The position numbers and the translations under genes were made by a program. Below are positions 7,605 through 15,915 of a stretch of 26,962 nt of DNA, piece after piece; position 1 is the stretch's first letter, and every line of letters starts with the position of its first letter. A model generated the notes under the pieces. That model was not told where the DNA came from. It saw only the letters and a list, made by a program, of their open reading frames with translations, and did not search any database. The stretch comes from Pelagibacteraceae bacterium TMED65 (GTDB lineage: Bacteria; Pseudomonadota; Alphaproteobacteria; TMED127): positions 2,448 through 29,409 of the forward strand of contig NHDS01000017.1 in the NCBI GenBank assembly GCA_002167215.1. Direction: 5' to 3'.

Positions 7605-8387
7605 ATGACCCAAGGCCTTCTAAAGTCTTTTTTTTTACACTTACTAATTTTATTTTTCTTTATATATGGTGCTGAAATTTTTAAGCAAAATAAAAAATTT
7701 GAAATAAATGAAATTCCTCTTGAAATCGTCGATATATCTGATCAAACAGTCAATAAATTAGAAAATGAAAAAAATAAAAAAATTAAATCCAAACCCTCAC
7801 CTGTAAAAAAAGTTTTATCTGGATTTCAACCTCCCAAAGTGGAGTCCAAACCGAAGCCACCTGAATTTTCAGAAAAAAAAAAAAAACCAAAACCAAAAAA
7901 AATTAAAAAAGACCTTGAAGAGGAAAAACAAAAAAAAAGGGTAGATAATATTCTTAAATCTATAGAAAAAATTAAATCTGCAAATAAAAGTAAAATTAAA
8001 TCAACCGAAAAAAGGATTGAAGAAAAAAAAGATGAAAGTGAAAAAGAGGAAATTAAAAGTGTTAAGTTGGGAGAAAAACTTACTATTTCTGAAAAAGACG
8101 CTATCAGACGCCAATTTTATAGATGCTGGATAGTCCCTGCAGGAGCAAAAAATATTAAGGATTATAAAGTTTCGTTAAAACTAAAGCTTGATGTAGACGG
8201 CGAAGTTGTAAATACTGTAATCATGAATAAAGAGAATATGAAAAATACATTTTTTAGAACATTAGCAGAAAGTGCATTAAGAGCTGTAAATCATCCAGAC
8301 TGCAAAAAATTGAAGGTTCCAAAAAAAAAATATGAAACTTGGAAGGAAACAATTTTAGATTTCGATCCATCTGTTATGATTAACTAG
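7605..8387 (+). CDS. tolA: Tol-Pal system protein TolA (short, Lys-rich)
   Basis: TolA spans the periplasm from the TolQR motor to TolB/Pal. The 260-residue product has an N-terminal membrane helix (about 6-24), then a Lys/Glu/Pro-rich rod (about 50-160, e.g. KPKPPEFSEKKKKPKPKK). A C-terminal globular domain (about 165-260) holds the paired cysteines of the family (CWIVPAG and HPDCKKL). It is much shorter than the 421-residue E. coli protein, as is common in small genomes. The rod is encoded partly by an uninterrupted 14-base A tract at 7873-7886 that is kept in frame. Position between tolR and tolB makes the call firm despite low sequence conservation. Confidence 0.92.
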   Translation: MTQGLLKSFFLHLLILFFFIYGAEIFKQNKKFEINEIPLEIVDISDQTVNKLENEKNKKIKSKPSPVKKVLSGFQPPKVESKPKPPEFSEKKKKPKPKKIKKDLEEEKQKKRVDNILKSIEKIKSANKSKIKSTEKRIEEKKDESEKEEIKSVKLGEKLTISEKDAIRRQFYRCWIVPAGAKNIKDYKVSLKLKLDVDGEVVNTVIMNKENMKNTFFRTLAESALRAVNHPDCKKLKVPKKKYETWKETILDFDPSVMIN

Positions 8388-8441
8388 TAAATTAATTTTG
8401 ATTTTGTTACTCAAAGACACTAGACTATTTAACGTATAGCT

Positions 8442-9743
8442 ATGAAATTCTTTTTTGCCTTTTTAATATTTATTTCCTTTTCTGCTAGATCAGAATTGAG
8501 AATAGATATAACTCAGGGAAATTTAAACCCCATACCTGTGGCAATTTTAGAATTTAATTCTTCCAACTCAGAATCTAGAGAGATTTCATCAAATATAAAT
8601 ATTGTAATTTCAAATAATTTAGAGAGATCAGGTCTTTTTTCGATTTTACCCAAAAAGCTTTTTTTCAATACATCTTTACCATTTGAAAAAAAACCAATCT
8701 TTGAGGATTGGAAAATAACAACAGCACAAGGTCTTGTTCATGGAAAATTAAATTTAAGAAATGAAAAAATTGATATTGAATTTCGATTATGGGATGTTCT
8801 TTCCCAAAAACAAATGGTTGCTCAAAAACTTTCAACTGAAAAAAGTAATTGGAGAAGAATTGCACATGTAATATCAGATATTATTTATCAAAGAATAACG
8901 GGCGAATCTGGTTATTTTGATAGCAGGATAGTATACATATCAGAATCCGGTCCTAAAAGTAATAGAAAGAAAAGATTGGCTATTATCGATCAGGATGGTG
9001 CGAATCATAAATTTTTGACTGATGGTTCCTACCTCGCTTTGACACCAAGGTTTTCTCCAGCAGCACAAGAAGTGGCTTATTTGTCCTACAATAATACTGT
9101 TCCAAGAATTTTTCTTTTAGATCTGAATACAGGAAAACAAAAAATATTAGGAGATTTTCCAGGAATGACCTTTAGTCCAAGATACTCTCCTGATGGAAAA
9201 AAATTAGTAATGAGTTTAGCAAAAAACGGCAATACTGACATTTACGAAATGAATTTAGAAACATTAAAGATGAAAAGGCTTACATTTTACGACGGTATTG
9301 ACACTGCTCCTTCCTATTCACCTGATGGCGATTTTATTACATTTGAATCTGACAGAAGTGGTAGCCAAAAAATATACATAATGAATTTAAAAACAAAAAA
9401 AGTAAAAAGAATTAGTTTTGGAAAAGGAAAATATGCAACACCAGTTTGGTCTCCAAGAGGTGATTTAATTGCATTTACAAAGCTTTTAGGTGGTGAGTTT
9501 TACATTGGCGTTATGTATGCTGATGGAAAGGGTGAAAGAGTTGTTTACAAATCATACCTGGTTGAAGGACCATCTTGGTCGCCTAACGGAAGAGTGATAG
9601 CATTTTATAACCAAAGTAAGTTTTCAGGTGGAAAGATTTCTAATCCTAAAGTTAAAATGATTGATTTAACTGGTATTAATTTAAGAGAGCTTGTTACACC
9701 CTCTGATGCTTCAGACCCCGCCTGGTCAGGATTACTACCTTAG
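8442..9743 (+). CDS. tolB: Tol-Pal system periplasmic protein TolB
   Basis: TolB is the periplasmic partner that binds Pal and is displaced by TolA. A Sec signal peptide is visible (MKFFFAFLIFISFSARS), with the mature end near ELRIDITQG, the TolA-box region. An N-terminal alpha/beta domain (to about 160) is followed by a six-bladed beta-propeller made of WD40-like PD40 repeats. The repeats are marked by TPRFSPAAQEVAYLS, SPRYSPDGKKLVMS, APSYSPDGDFITFES, TPVWSPRGDLIAFTK and GPSWSPNGRVIAFYN. The 433 residues are normal length. The 54-base gap after tolA is the first sizeable spacer in the cluster and may hold a weak internal promoter. Confidence 0.97.
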   Translation: MKFFFAFLIFISFSARSELRIDITQGNLNPIPVAILEFNSSNSESREISSNINIVISNNLERSGLFSILPKKLFFNTSLPFEKKPIFEDWKITTAQGLVHGKLNLRNEKIDIEFRLWDVLSQKQMVAQKLSTEKSNWRRIAHVISDIIYQRITGESGYFDSRIVYISESGPKSNRKKRLAIIDQDGANHKFLTDGSYLALTPRFSPAAQEVAYLSYNNTVPRIFLLDLNTGKQKILGDFPGMTFSPRYSPDGKKLVMSLAKNGNTDIYEMNLETLKMKRLTFYDGIDTAPSYSPDGDFITFESDRSGSQKIYIMNLKTKKVKRISFGKGKYATPVWSPRGDLIAFTKLLGGEFYIGVMYADGKGERVVYKSYLVEGPSWSPNGRVIAFYNQSKFSGGKISNPKVKMIDLTGINLRELVTPSDASDPAWSGLLP

Positions 9744-9767
9744 TAGGTAAAAAAAAAAGAGTTATCA

Positions 9768-9796
9768 TTGACTTATTAGTATTCAAAATGTAAAAC
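9768..9796 (+). promoter_or_regulatory. Candidate promoter of the small lipoprotein gene (pal-like)
   Basis: TTGACT (9768-9773) is separated by exactly 17 bases from TAAAAC (9791-9796), which is preceded by TG. The element is nearly the same as the one before pal: TTGACTTATT and TGTAAAAC are identical, at identical spacing, with 23 of 29 positions matching. Two copies in the same arrangement upstream of two lipoprotein genes support function more than either hexamer alone. Confidence 0.55.
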
Positions 9797-9815
9797 TGTA
9801 CTGAAGTTTAACATT

Positions 9816-9820
9816 AAAGG
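9816..9820 (+). promoter_or_regulatory. Ribosome binding site of the small lipoprotein gene
   Basis: AAAGG lies 10 bases before the ATG at 9831, within TTAAAGGTATCTA. This resembles the pal leader TTAAGGATCTA. Clear Shine-Dalgarno sequences are rare in this window, so the site helps argue that the short gene is translated. Confidence 0.55.
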
Positions 9821-9830
9821 TATCTATTTT

Positions 9831-10004
9831 ATGAAAATCAAATATTTCGTTCTTTTAATCGCGATTTCCTTCATTAGTAGTTGTGCAAATGAACAATATG
9901 TTGGTAGCGATAACCTGCTCCAAGACAACACGTTCAGAGACATTCCAACGCACGATTCAGTCGACTGCTTTGGATCTTGTACTGTAAAGATTTATAACAG
10001 ATAA
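9831..10004 (+). CDS. Small putative outer-membrane lipoprotein between tolB and pal
   Basis: A 57-residue protein with a lipoprotein signal peptide: basic start MKIKY, hydrophobic core FVLLIAISF, and lipobox ISSC with the acyl-accepting Cys18. The residue after Cys is Ala rather than Asp, which favours sorting to the outer membrane by E. coli rules. The mature part is only about 40 residues, polar, and ends with a Cys pair in VDCFGSCTV (residues 46 and 50), which could form a disulfide. It has its own promoter-like element and ribosome site, both similar to those of pal. Its placement inside the Tol-Pal cluster suggests an envelope role, perhaps with Pal or TolB. No known family is recognised; function is unknown. 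Confidence 0.75.
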   Translation: MKIKYFVLLIAISFISSCANEQYVGSDNLLQDNTFRDIPTHDSVDCFGSCTVKIYNR

Positions 10005-10067
10005 AAAAATTAGTTTGTTACCTAATTCTTTATTTGATTGTTAATATCTTTTAATAAACCTTAACCG

Positions 10068-10096
10068 TTGACTTATTTCTGTACAGATTGTAAAAC
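10068..10096 (+). promoter_or_regulatory. Candidate promoter of pal
   Basis: TTGACT (10068-10073), 17 bases, then TAAAAC (10091-10096), matching the element upstream of the small lipoprotein gene. A perfect TATAAT occurs slightly further on (10104-10109) but has no good -35 at 16-18 bases, so it may be a second weak start. Position and spacing support a pal-specific promoter inside the tol cluster, as known for E. coli pal. Confidence 0.55.
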
Positions 10097-10125
10097 AATA
10101 AGTTATAATACTTTAATAAATTTTT

Positions 10126-10130
10126 AAGGA
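10126..10130 (+). promoter_or_regulatory. Ribosome binding site of pal
   Basis: AAGGA sits 10 bases before the pal ATG. It is one of the better Shine-Dalgarno matches in the window, in keeping with the high abundance of Pal. Confidence 0.6.
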
Positions 10131-10140
10131 TCTAAAAGTT

Positions 10141-10626
10141 ATGAAAAACAAATACATATCATTATTATTCGCTGGTATACTCATGATCACGGGTTGTGAA
10201 ACAACTGGTGGTTCGTCATCATCGGGTAGTACTCCAGGATACGAATACGGAGACTCTAGACAAGCAAACCTTCAAGCCTACCTTCAAAACGAAATTGGGG
10301 ATAGAGTTTATTTTGAAACAGATAAACATAATATTTCATCTGCATCAGCATTTGTGCTTGAATCTCAAGCAAATTGGCTTAAATCGACTCCTGGCTTTCA
10401 GTTGTTGATTGAGGGTCATTGCGATGAGAGGGGCACTCGAGAGTACAACTTAGCTTTAGGAGAGAGAAGAGGTAATTCAGTTAAAGAATTTCTTGCCTCA
10501 CTTGGTGTTGATCCCGGCAGATTGACAGTAATAAGCTACGGCAAAGAACGTCCAGCTGCCGACGGAAGCACTTCTGAAGCTTTCGCAGAGAATAGAAGAG
10601 CAGTGTTAGTTGTAAGTGGTAACTAA
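10141..10626 (+). CDS. pal: Peptidoglycan-associated lipoprotein Pal
   Basis: Pal anchors the outer membrane to peptidoglycan and is the endpoint of the Tol energy relay. The signal peptide ends in lipobox MITGC with Cys19. A short Gly/Ser linker follows, then an OmpA-type domain (about 50-158) with VYFETDKHNIS and the diaminopimelate-binding signature EGHCDERGTREYNLALGERR (residues 91-110), including Asp95 and Arg110. The SYGKERPA and FAENRRAVLV ends are typical. The 161 residues are normal. It has its own promoter-like element upstream and a strong terminator downstream, so it may also be made as a monocistronic transcript. Confidence 0.97.
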   Translation: MKNKYISLLFAGILMITGCETTGGSSSSGSTPGYEYGDSRQANLQAYLQNEIGDRVYFETDKHNISSASAFVLESQANWLKSTPGFQLLIEGHCDERGTREYNLALGERRGNSVKEFLASLGVDPGRLTVISYGKERPAADGSTSEAFAENRRAVLVVSGN

Positions 10627-10655
10627 CATTAATGTATCCTTATTTATTTGGAATT

Positions 10656-10684
10656 AGGGCTAATGATATTAGCCCTTTTTTTTT
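10656..10684 (+). terminator. Rho-independent terminator after pal
   Basis: A perfect 9-bp stem (AGGGCTAAT, 10656-10664, pairing with ATTAGCCCT, 10668-10676) closes a 3-base loop (GAT). It runs into nine consecutive T residues (10676-10684). It is the clearest terminator in the window and lies just 6 bases before the cpoB ATG. Confidence 0.88.
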
Positions 10685-10690
10685 GATAAT

Positions 10691-11566
10691 ATGTCATCCA
10701 AATTTAAATTACTACTATTAATACTTTCAATTGTTTTTTTTTCATTACCAACCCAACCATTATCTCAAGACCTCGATGTAGATGAGCTTTTAGAGAGGTT
10801 AGAGAGAATTGAAAAAAATATTTCAGATATTCAAAAAGGGAAAGTTGAAGAATTTGAGAAATCACTGTCATCTGGCTACATTTCAAGGAATGAATCAAAA
10901 CTTGGTGATTTTGAAACAAAAATAAGAGCAAACTACGGTTTATTGGAAGAAATAGAAAATAAAGTCCAAAATCTTGACGAAAAGTTAAATCTTATTGATA
11001 AAGATTTAAAAGCGCAAATTGACTCTATCAAAAAAATCGTAAACGAAGTCAAATCAAAAAAAAAAGAATCTTTTAGAGATTCACTTTCTATTAATCAAAA
11101 TGGGTTGATTTTAAATAATGATGATGTAGCAAAAAAAGTTGAACCCCAAAAAAAATCAAAAAAAAAACTAAATGAGTCCGAGATAAAAAAAAAATATGAA
11201 AATGCAATCAAATTATTGTGGGCAAATAAATATGAACAAGCAGAAAAAGAATTAACAGAACTAAAAAAAATAAAGCCTAATGATCTTATGCCGAATATTC
11301 AATATTGGCTTGGTGAAGTTTATTACGCAAATAAGAATTTTCAACAAGCTATTATAGAGTTTGGTGAGGGGTTTTCAAACTATCCTGATTCTATAAAAGG
11401 TCCAGATAATCTCTTGAAACTTGGTCTTTCATTTTCCAACTTAAATAAAAAAAATGAAGCATGTAGTGCTTTTTATGAGTTAGAAGTGAAATATAAAAAT
11501 TCTCCAAAAAATGTAATTGAAAGATCACAAGAGGAAAGAAAAAAACTTAATTGTCCTAAAGAATAA
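10691..11566 (+). CDS. cpoB: Tol-Pal system coordinator CpoB/YbgF
   Basis: CpoB is a periplasmic protein that links Tol function to peptidoglycan synthesis at the septum. The 291-residue product has a Sec signal peptide (hydrophobic core LLLLILSIVFFSLP, cleavage near residues 22-26). An N-terminal coiled coil (about 30-125) includes ELLERLERIEKNI, and a Lys-rich linker follows. The C-terminal TPR domain (about 165-285) has the family's NIQYWLGEVYYANKNFQQAI repeat. The ATG lies immediately after the pal terminator with no Shine-Dalgarno sequence, so expression needs read-through or a promoter I cannot identify. Identity is supported by architecture and position after pal. Confidence 0.93.
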   Translation: MSSKFKLLLLILSIVFFSLPTQPLSQDLDVDELLERLERIEKNISDIQKGKVEEFEKSLSSGYISRNESKLGDFETKIRANYGLLEEIENKVQNLDEKLNLIDKDLKAQIDSIKKIVNEVKSKKKESFRDSLSINQNGLILNNDDVAKKVEPQKKSKKKLNESEIKKKYENAIKLLWANKYEQAEKELTELKKIKPNDLMPNIQYWLGEVYYANKNFQQAIIEFGEGFSNYPDSIKGPDNLLKLGLSFSNLNKKNEACSAFYELEVKYKNSPKNVIERSQEERKKLNCPKE

Positions 11567-12887
11567 ATGATAAATACAAAGCCTGTAGATCATAACGAAT
11601 TCAACATAATTTTAAAAAAAAAAAACTTTCTCTTTGAAAAAAAACCTCATATTGCAATTTGTGTTTCTGGTGGGGTAGATAGCCTTGCTCTTTTAATTTT
11701 AATGAATAAATGGATAAAAAAGAAAAAAGGTTTGTTAACGGTTCTTCATTTTAATCACAAATTGAGAGATAATTCAAAAAAAGAGGAGTTTTTTGTGAAA
11801 AACATTTGCAGTCAACTTAAAGTTGTCTTCAAGGCTTTTAGTTGGAATTTACCTAGACAGAAATCATCAATAATGAAAAATGCACGAGATGCAAGATATA
11901 AAAATTTTATTGAATATTGTTCAAAAGAAGGAATTATATCTCTTATGACAGCACATCATAGAGATGATTGTCTAGAAACTTACTTAATGAGAAAAAAAAG
12001 AAGGTACGCGACTCTTGGTTTAAATGCAATCCCTACACAGAATATTCAAAAAAATTTACAAATTTTGAGACCTTTAATCGATATTTGTAAAAAAAGATTA
12101 ATTAATACATGTAAAAAAAACAATTTTAATTGGATTAGTGATCCTAGCAACGAAAATAATAAATACGAAAGAGCAAAAGTAAGAAAATATATAAGTAGCT
12201 TAAATCAAAATTGTTTCAAAAACATCAATGTGGATTTTAGAAACTCTCAAATCGAAAATACAAAAATCGAAAAAAAACTTAATAACTTTTTAATCAATAA
12301 TTTAAGTTTTTTTGATTATGGTAAATTTATATTAAAAAAAGATAAGCTTTTAGCAAATTGTCAAAGTTTACAGATAGAAGTGATAAAAAGAATTCTAGTA
12401 ACTTGTTCTGGAACAATATATCCCCCAAAAACTCTTTCTGTAAAAAGTTTAGTGAGAAAAATCAAAATCAAAGACAAATTTATATTTTCTCTTAATTGGT
12501 GCATCATTAATGTCAAACCAGATCTCATAGAATTTTATAGAGAATATCAAAAAATTAAAAGATATTGTTCAACAAAAACTATTTTAAAAAAAAAACAAAT
12601 CTTTCTTATGGGATAACAGGTTCGTTATTGAAACCTTTAAAAATGATCTTACTTGCGAAGCAATGAACGAAAAAAAGTGGCTTTTTATTAAAAAAAAATA
12701 TAAGTCAGTGAGTTACAACAGACAAATTCACTTTGATGTAATTAAAACATTACCAATCATTAAAGTTAAAAATAAATTAATAATCCCTTACTTTTTGAAT
12801 CAAAGTGAACTAGAAAGAAATTCTGTAAGAGTTCTTTTCAATCCAATTATACCTCTCACAAAAAAAAATTTTTTAAATATTAATTGA
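11567..12887 (+). CDS. tilS: tRNA(Ile)-lysidine synthase TilS, interrupted by a frameshift in an A10 tract
   Basis: TilS ligates lysine to C34 of tRNA-Ile(CAU) so that it reads AUA; it is normally essential. The first frame (11567-12616, 349 residues) has the PP-loop SGGVDS (34-39) and the HHRDDCLET motif. It stops shortly after an A10 tract at 12586-12595. Removing one A joins it to a second open frame ending at 12887. The junction then reads KKNKSFLWDNRFVIETF, the WDGRF-like start of the TilS C-terminal domain, followed by IKTLPIIKVKNKLIIPYF. The repaired protein has 439 residues, close to E. coli TilS (432). The break is therefore an assembly or sequencing error, transcriptional slippage, or a very recent mutation. 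The gene begins 1 base after cpoB and precedes ftsH. Confidence 0.9.
11614..11625 (+). repeat. A12 homopolymer inside tilS
   Basis: Twelve consecutive A residues near the tilS start are read in frame as ILKKKNF. With the A10 tract downstream, the gene holds two sites prone to polymerase slippage or base-calling error. Confidence 0.85.
12586..12595 (+). repeat. A10 homopolymer at the tilS frameshift
   Basis: Ten consecutive A residues follow ATTTT. As written, the upstream frame continues to a TAA at 12614-12616. With nine A residues the frame continues to 12887 through recognisable TilS C-terminal sequence. The shift must lie after the in-frame TAA at 12585-12587 of the second frame, which places it within this tract or in the few codons after it. 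Confidence 0.85.
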
Positions 12888-12919
12888 GAATAAAATATAT
12901 ATAATTATATGATATTTAA

Positions 12920-14848
12920 ATGAATAATAATTTTCTTAAAAATGTAGCAATATGGCTCCTTATTGGGTTCCTAGTCTTTTTAATCATAGATTTTTATAAG
13001 TCTAACGATGCTTCCCAAAGAACAGCTCCTATATCCTACTCAAATTTTTTGACAGAACTTCAGAATGGGAATGTTTCTCGAGTAGAAATAAGAGGTAATA
13101 ATATAAAAGGAGAATATTCCAATGGATCACTTTTCTCCACATATGCTCCAAATGATATGAGTTTAATTGAAAAGCTTGAGAAAAATAATGTTGAAATAAT
13201 AGCATTGCCTCTTGATAAAGGCTCCCCAGGTTTGTTGGATATTCTAATCTCATGGTTTCCAATGCTACTTTTGATTGGCGTTTGGATTTTCTTTATGAGA
13301 CAGATGCAATCCGGGAGTGGAAGGGCCATGGGTTTTGGAAAATCGAGAGCAAAGCTTCTTAATGAGAACAAAGATAAAGTAACATTTCGCGACGTTGCTG
13401 GAATAGATGAAGCTAAATCAGAATTAGAAGAAATAGTTGAATTCTTGAAAGATCCAACCAAATTTCAAAGACTTGGTGGAAAAATTCCTAAAGGAGCTCT
13501 TTTAGTGGGTCCCCCAGGGACTGGTAAAACATTACTTGCAAGAGCAATAGCAGGCGAAGCTAACGTCCCGTTCTTTTCAATTTCAGGGTCAGACTTCGTA
13601 GAAATGTTTGTTGGAGTAGGAGCAAGTCGTGTTAGAGACATGTTTGAGCAAGGTAGAAAAAATGCACCATGTATCATTTTTATAGACGAGATTGATGCAG
13701 TAGGTAGACATAGAGGAGCTGGTCTAGGGGGTGGTAATGATGAAAGAGAGCAAACTCTCAATCAATTGTTAGTTGAAATGGACGGATTTGATTCAACTCA
13801 AGGTGTAATACTGATTGCTGCTACTAACAGGCCTGATGTTTTAGACCCAGCTTTATTAAGACCAGGAAGATTTGACAGACAGGTGGTGGTCCCCAACCCT
13901 GATATTGAAGGTAGAAAAAAAATATTAGCCGTTCACACCAAAAAACTCGCACTTGCACCTGATGTTGATATAAAGGTAATTGCAAGAGGAACACCTGGTT
14001 TTTCAGGAGCCGACCTTGCAAACTTATCAAATGAAGCAGCCTTGCTAGCTGCTAGACGAAACAAAAGACTTGTTACTATGCAAGATTTTGAAGATGCGAA
14101 AGATAAGGTAATGATGGGAGCTGAAAGAAGGTCAATGGTAATGACTTTGAAAGAAAAAGAACTTACAGCTTATCATGAAGCTGGGCATGCCTTAGTTGGA
14201 GTTTTTACTCCCGGCAATGATCCACTTCACAAAGTTACAATCATTCCAAGGGGTAGAGCTTTAGGGGTTACCATGAACTTACCAGAAAGAGATAAGTATT
14301 CAGAGACAAAAACCGAAATGAAAGCAAAGTTAGCTATGATCTTTGGTGGCAGAGTAGCAGAGGAACTTATTTTTGGTAAAGATAATATAACCTCAGGAGC
14401 TTCCAATGACATTCTTCAAGCGACTCAACGTGCTCGAGCAATGGTAGTTGAGTGGGGTATGAGCGATACTCTTGGTCCACTAAGATATTCAGAAAATGAA
14501 GAAGATGTATTTTTAGGTAGGTCAGTTACACAAAGAAAAAGCATGTCAGATGAAACTGCTAAATTAATTGATCAAGAGATTAGAAAACTAATTGATAACG
14601 CTGAAAATCATGCTAGGAAAGTATTAAAAAAAAATATGAAACACCTCCATAATCTTGCTAAAGCTTTATTAGAATTTGAGACTTTATCAGGTGATGATGT
14701 TAAAGAACTAATAAGTAAGGGTAAAATCAAAAACAATAAAGGACCAGATAACAATACACCTAAAAGGAAAACCTCGATTCCACTTAATAACAAAGAAACG
14801 AAAAAGAAAAGAGGATTAGGCATAGATCCGAACCCCCTCGCAACTTAA
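12920..14848 (+). CDS. ftsH: ATP-dependent zinc metalloprotease FtsH
   Basis: FtsH is the hexameric inner-membrane AAA+ protease for misfolded membrane proteins and short-lived regulators such as RpoH and LpxC. Membrane helices flank a periplasmic domain (about 8-24 and 107-126). Walker A GPPGTGKT is at 197-204, Walker B IIFIDE at about 252-257, and the second region of homology [20 protein letters not shown] at 301-320. The zinc-protease motif HEAGH is at 419-423, with the third ligand Asp in the downstream helical domain. The 642 residues are normal. It follows tilS after 32 AT-rich bases that include a TATAAT (12900-12905) without a convincing -35. Confidence 0.98.
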   Translation: MNNNFLKNVAIWLLIGFLVFLIIDFYKSNDASQRTAPISYSNFLTELQNGNVSRVEIRGNNIKGEYSNGSLFSTYAPNDMSLIEKLEKNNVEIIALPLDKGSPGLLDILISWFPMLLLIGVWIFFMRQMQSGSGRAMGFGKSRAKLLNENKDKVTFRDVAGIDEAKSELEEIVEFLKDPTKFQRLGGKIPKGALLVGPPGTGKTLLARAIAGEANVPFFSISGSDFVEMFVGVGASRVRDMFEQGRKNAPCIIFIDEIDAVGRHRGAGLGGGNDEREQTLNQLLVEMDGFDSTQGVILIAATNRPDVLDPALLRPGRFDRQVVVPNPDIEGRKKILAVHTKKLALAPDVDIKVIARGTPGFSGADLANLSNEAALLAARRNKRLVTMQDFEDAKDKVMMGAERRSMVMTLKEKELTAYHEAGHALVGVFTPGNDPLHKVTIIPRGRALGVTMNLPERDKYSETKTEMKAKLAMIFGGRVAEELIFGKDNITSGASNDILQATQRARAMVVEWGMSDTLGPLRYSENEEDVFLGRSVTQRKSMSDETAKLIDQEIRKLIDNAENHARKVLKKNMKHLHNLAKALLEFETLSGDDVKELISKGKIKNNKGPDNNTPKRKTSIPLNNKETKKKRGLGIDPNPLAT

Positions 14849-14853
14849 ACACT

Positions 14854-15915
14854 TTGACTAAAACTAAATTTTATTTAAGACCTTTCGGTGTAGTTAATTC
14901 AAAAGATGGACTCAGCTTAATAAAAAAAGATAATGCCTTCAAGGTTAATAAGTCCTTTTTTACACATATAGAGCTGATCAGAAGGGATAACTTAATAAAA
15001 AAGAAATTATATTCATTTCATGAATTTAAAGAAATCCTAAAAAAACAAAAAAAAATTAAGTCATTATTTGAAAATTATAAAAATTTAAAAAATAATAAAC
15101 TTGAAAAACTTCTATTTGACCAAAGACGTTTTTCCATCTTTGGTATCTTAAATATAACACCTGATAGTTTTTCAGACGGCGGAGAAAATGTAAATCTTAA
15201 AGATGCAATCAAAAATGCTCAAAAAATGATATCATATGGTGCTAATTTCATAGATGTCGGAGGAGAATCAACAAGACCAGGTGCAGAATTTATTTCTCCT
15301 CAAGAAGAGATAATGAGGATCCTTCCAGTAATTCAGAAGTTGAATAATCAAAAAATAAATATCTCACTTGATACAAGAAATTCCTCTACCATGGAGTTTG
15401 GTATTCTTTCTGGTGTCAAGATAATTAATGATGTTAGTGGGTTGAATCATGATAGAAGGAGCGTTGACTTAATAAATAAATACAATGTACCAATTATTAT
15501 TATGCATATGCCTGGAACACCAAAAACTATGACAAAAAAAAATAAATATGAAAATGTTGTTCTTGATGTATATGATTATTTAAAAGAAAAAACTGATCTA
15601 GTAGTTAAAGCAGGTGTTAAAAGAGAAAATATTATAATTGATCCTGGTATTGGTTTTGGAAAGGATTACTTACAAAACATGGATTTGATAAGCAATATAG
15701 GAACATTTCATACACTTGGTTTTCAAATAATGCTTGGTGTTTCCAGAAAACGATTTATAGACTCAATTTCTAGAGAAGCTGTTCCAAAAAATAGAATAGG
15801 AGGTACTATTTCAGCTACATTATATGCTATGATTAATGGCGTTAGGATTCATAGAGTGCATGATGTACGAGATGTTAATCAGGCTACCATTATTTATGAT
15901 AGAATAATTAACTAA
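14854..15915 (+). CDS. folP: Dihydropteroate synthase with N-terminal extension
   Basis: FolP condenses 6-hydroxymethyl-dihydropterin diphosphate with p-aminobenzoate to give dihydropteroate. The TIM-barrel domain starts near residue 94. It shows GILNITPDSFSDGG (97-110), DVGGESTRPGA (134-144), NDVSG, IIMHMPGTPKTM, DPGIGFGKD, LGVSRKRF and the C-terminal RVHDV. The first ~90 residues (MTKTKFYLRPFGVV...) form an extra domain that alphaproteobacterial FolP proteins often carry, making the protein 353 residues instead of about 280. The start is a TTG 5 bases after ftsH; no better in-frame start exists before the extension. The TAA overlaps the glmM ATG by one base. Confidence 0.95.
   Translation: MTKTKFYLRPFGVVNSKDGLSLIKKDNAFKVNKSFFTHIELIRRDNLIKKKLYSFHEFKEILKKQKKIKSLFENYKNLKNNKLEKLLFDQRRFSIFGILNITPDSFSDGGENVNLKDAIKNAQKMISYGANFIDVGGESTRPGAEFISPQEEIMRILPVIQKLNNQKINISLDTRNSSTMEFGILSGVKIINDVSGLNHDRRSVDLINKYNVPIIIMHMPGTPKTMTKKNKYENVVLDVYDYLKEKTDLVVKAGVKRENIIIDPGIGFGKDYLQNMDLISNIGTFHTLGFQIMLGVSRKRFIDSISREAVPKNRIGGTISATLYAMINGVRIHRVHDVRDVNQATIIYDRIIN

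Noticed and set aside
10008..10027. Hairpin AATTAG/CTAATT after the small lipoprotein gene as a terminator.
   Set aside because: Only 6 weak pairs with one GC pair, an 8-base loop and a broken T tract; likely too unstable to terminate.
10068..10109. TTGACT paired with the perfect TATAAT at 10104-10109 as the pal promoter.
   Set aside because: The spacer is 30 bases, far too long. The 17-base spacing to TAAAAC, repeated before the small lipoprotein gene, is a better reading; TATAAT is kept only as a possible second start.
12663..12887. A separate 74-residue gene between tilS and ftsH.
   Set aside because: Its frame extends upstream without a stop through LWDNRF back to the A10 tract and matches the TilS C-terminal domain, so it is the displaced end of tilS.
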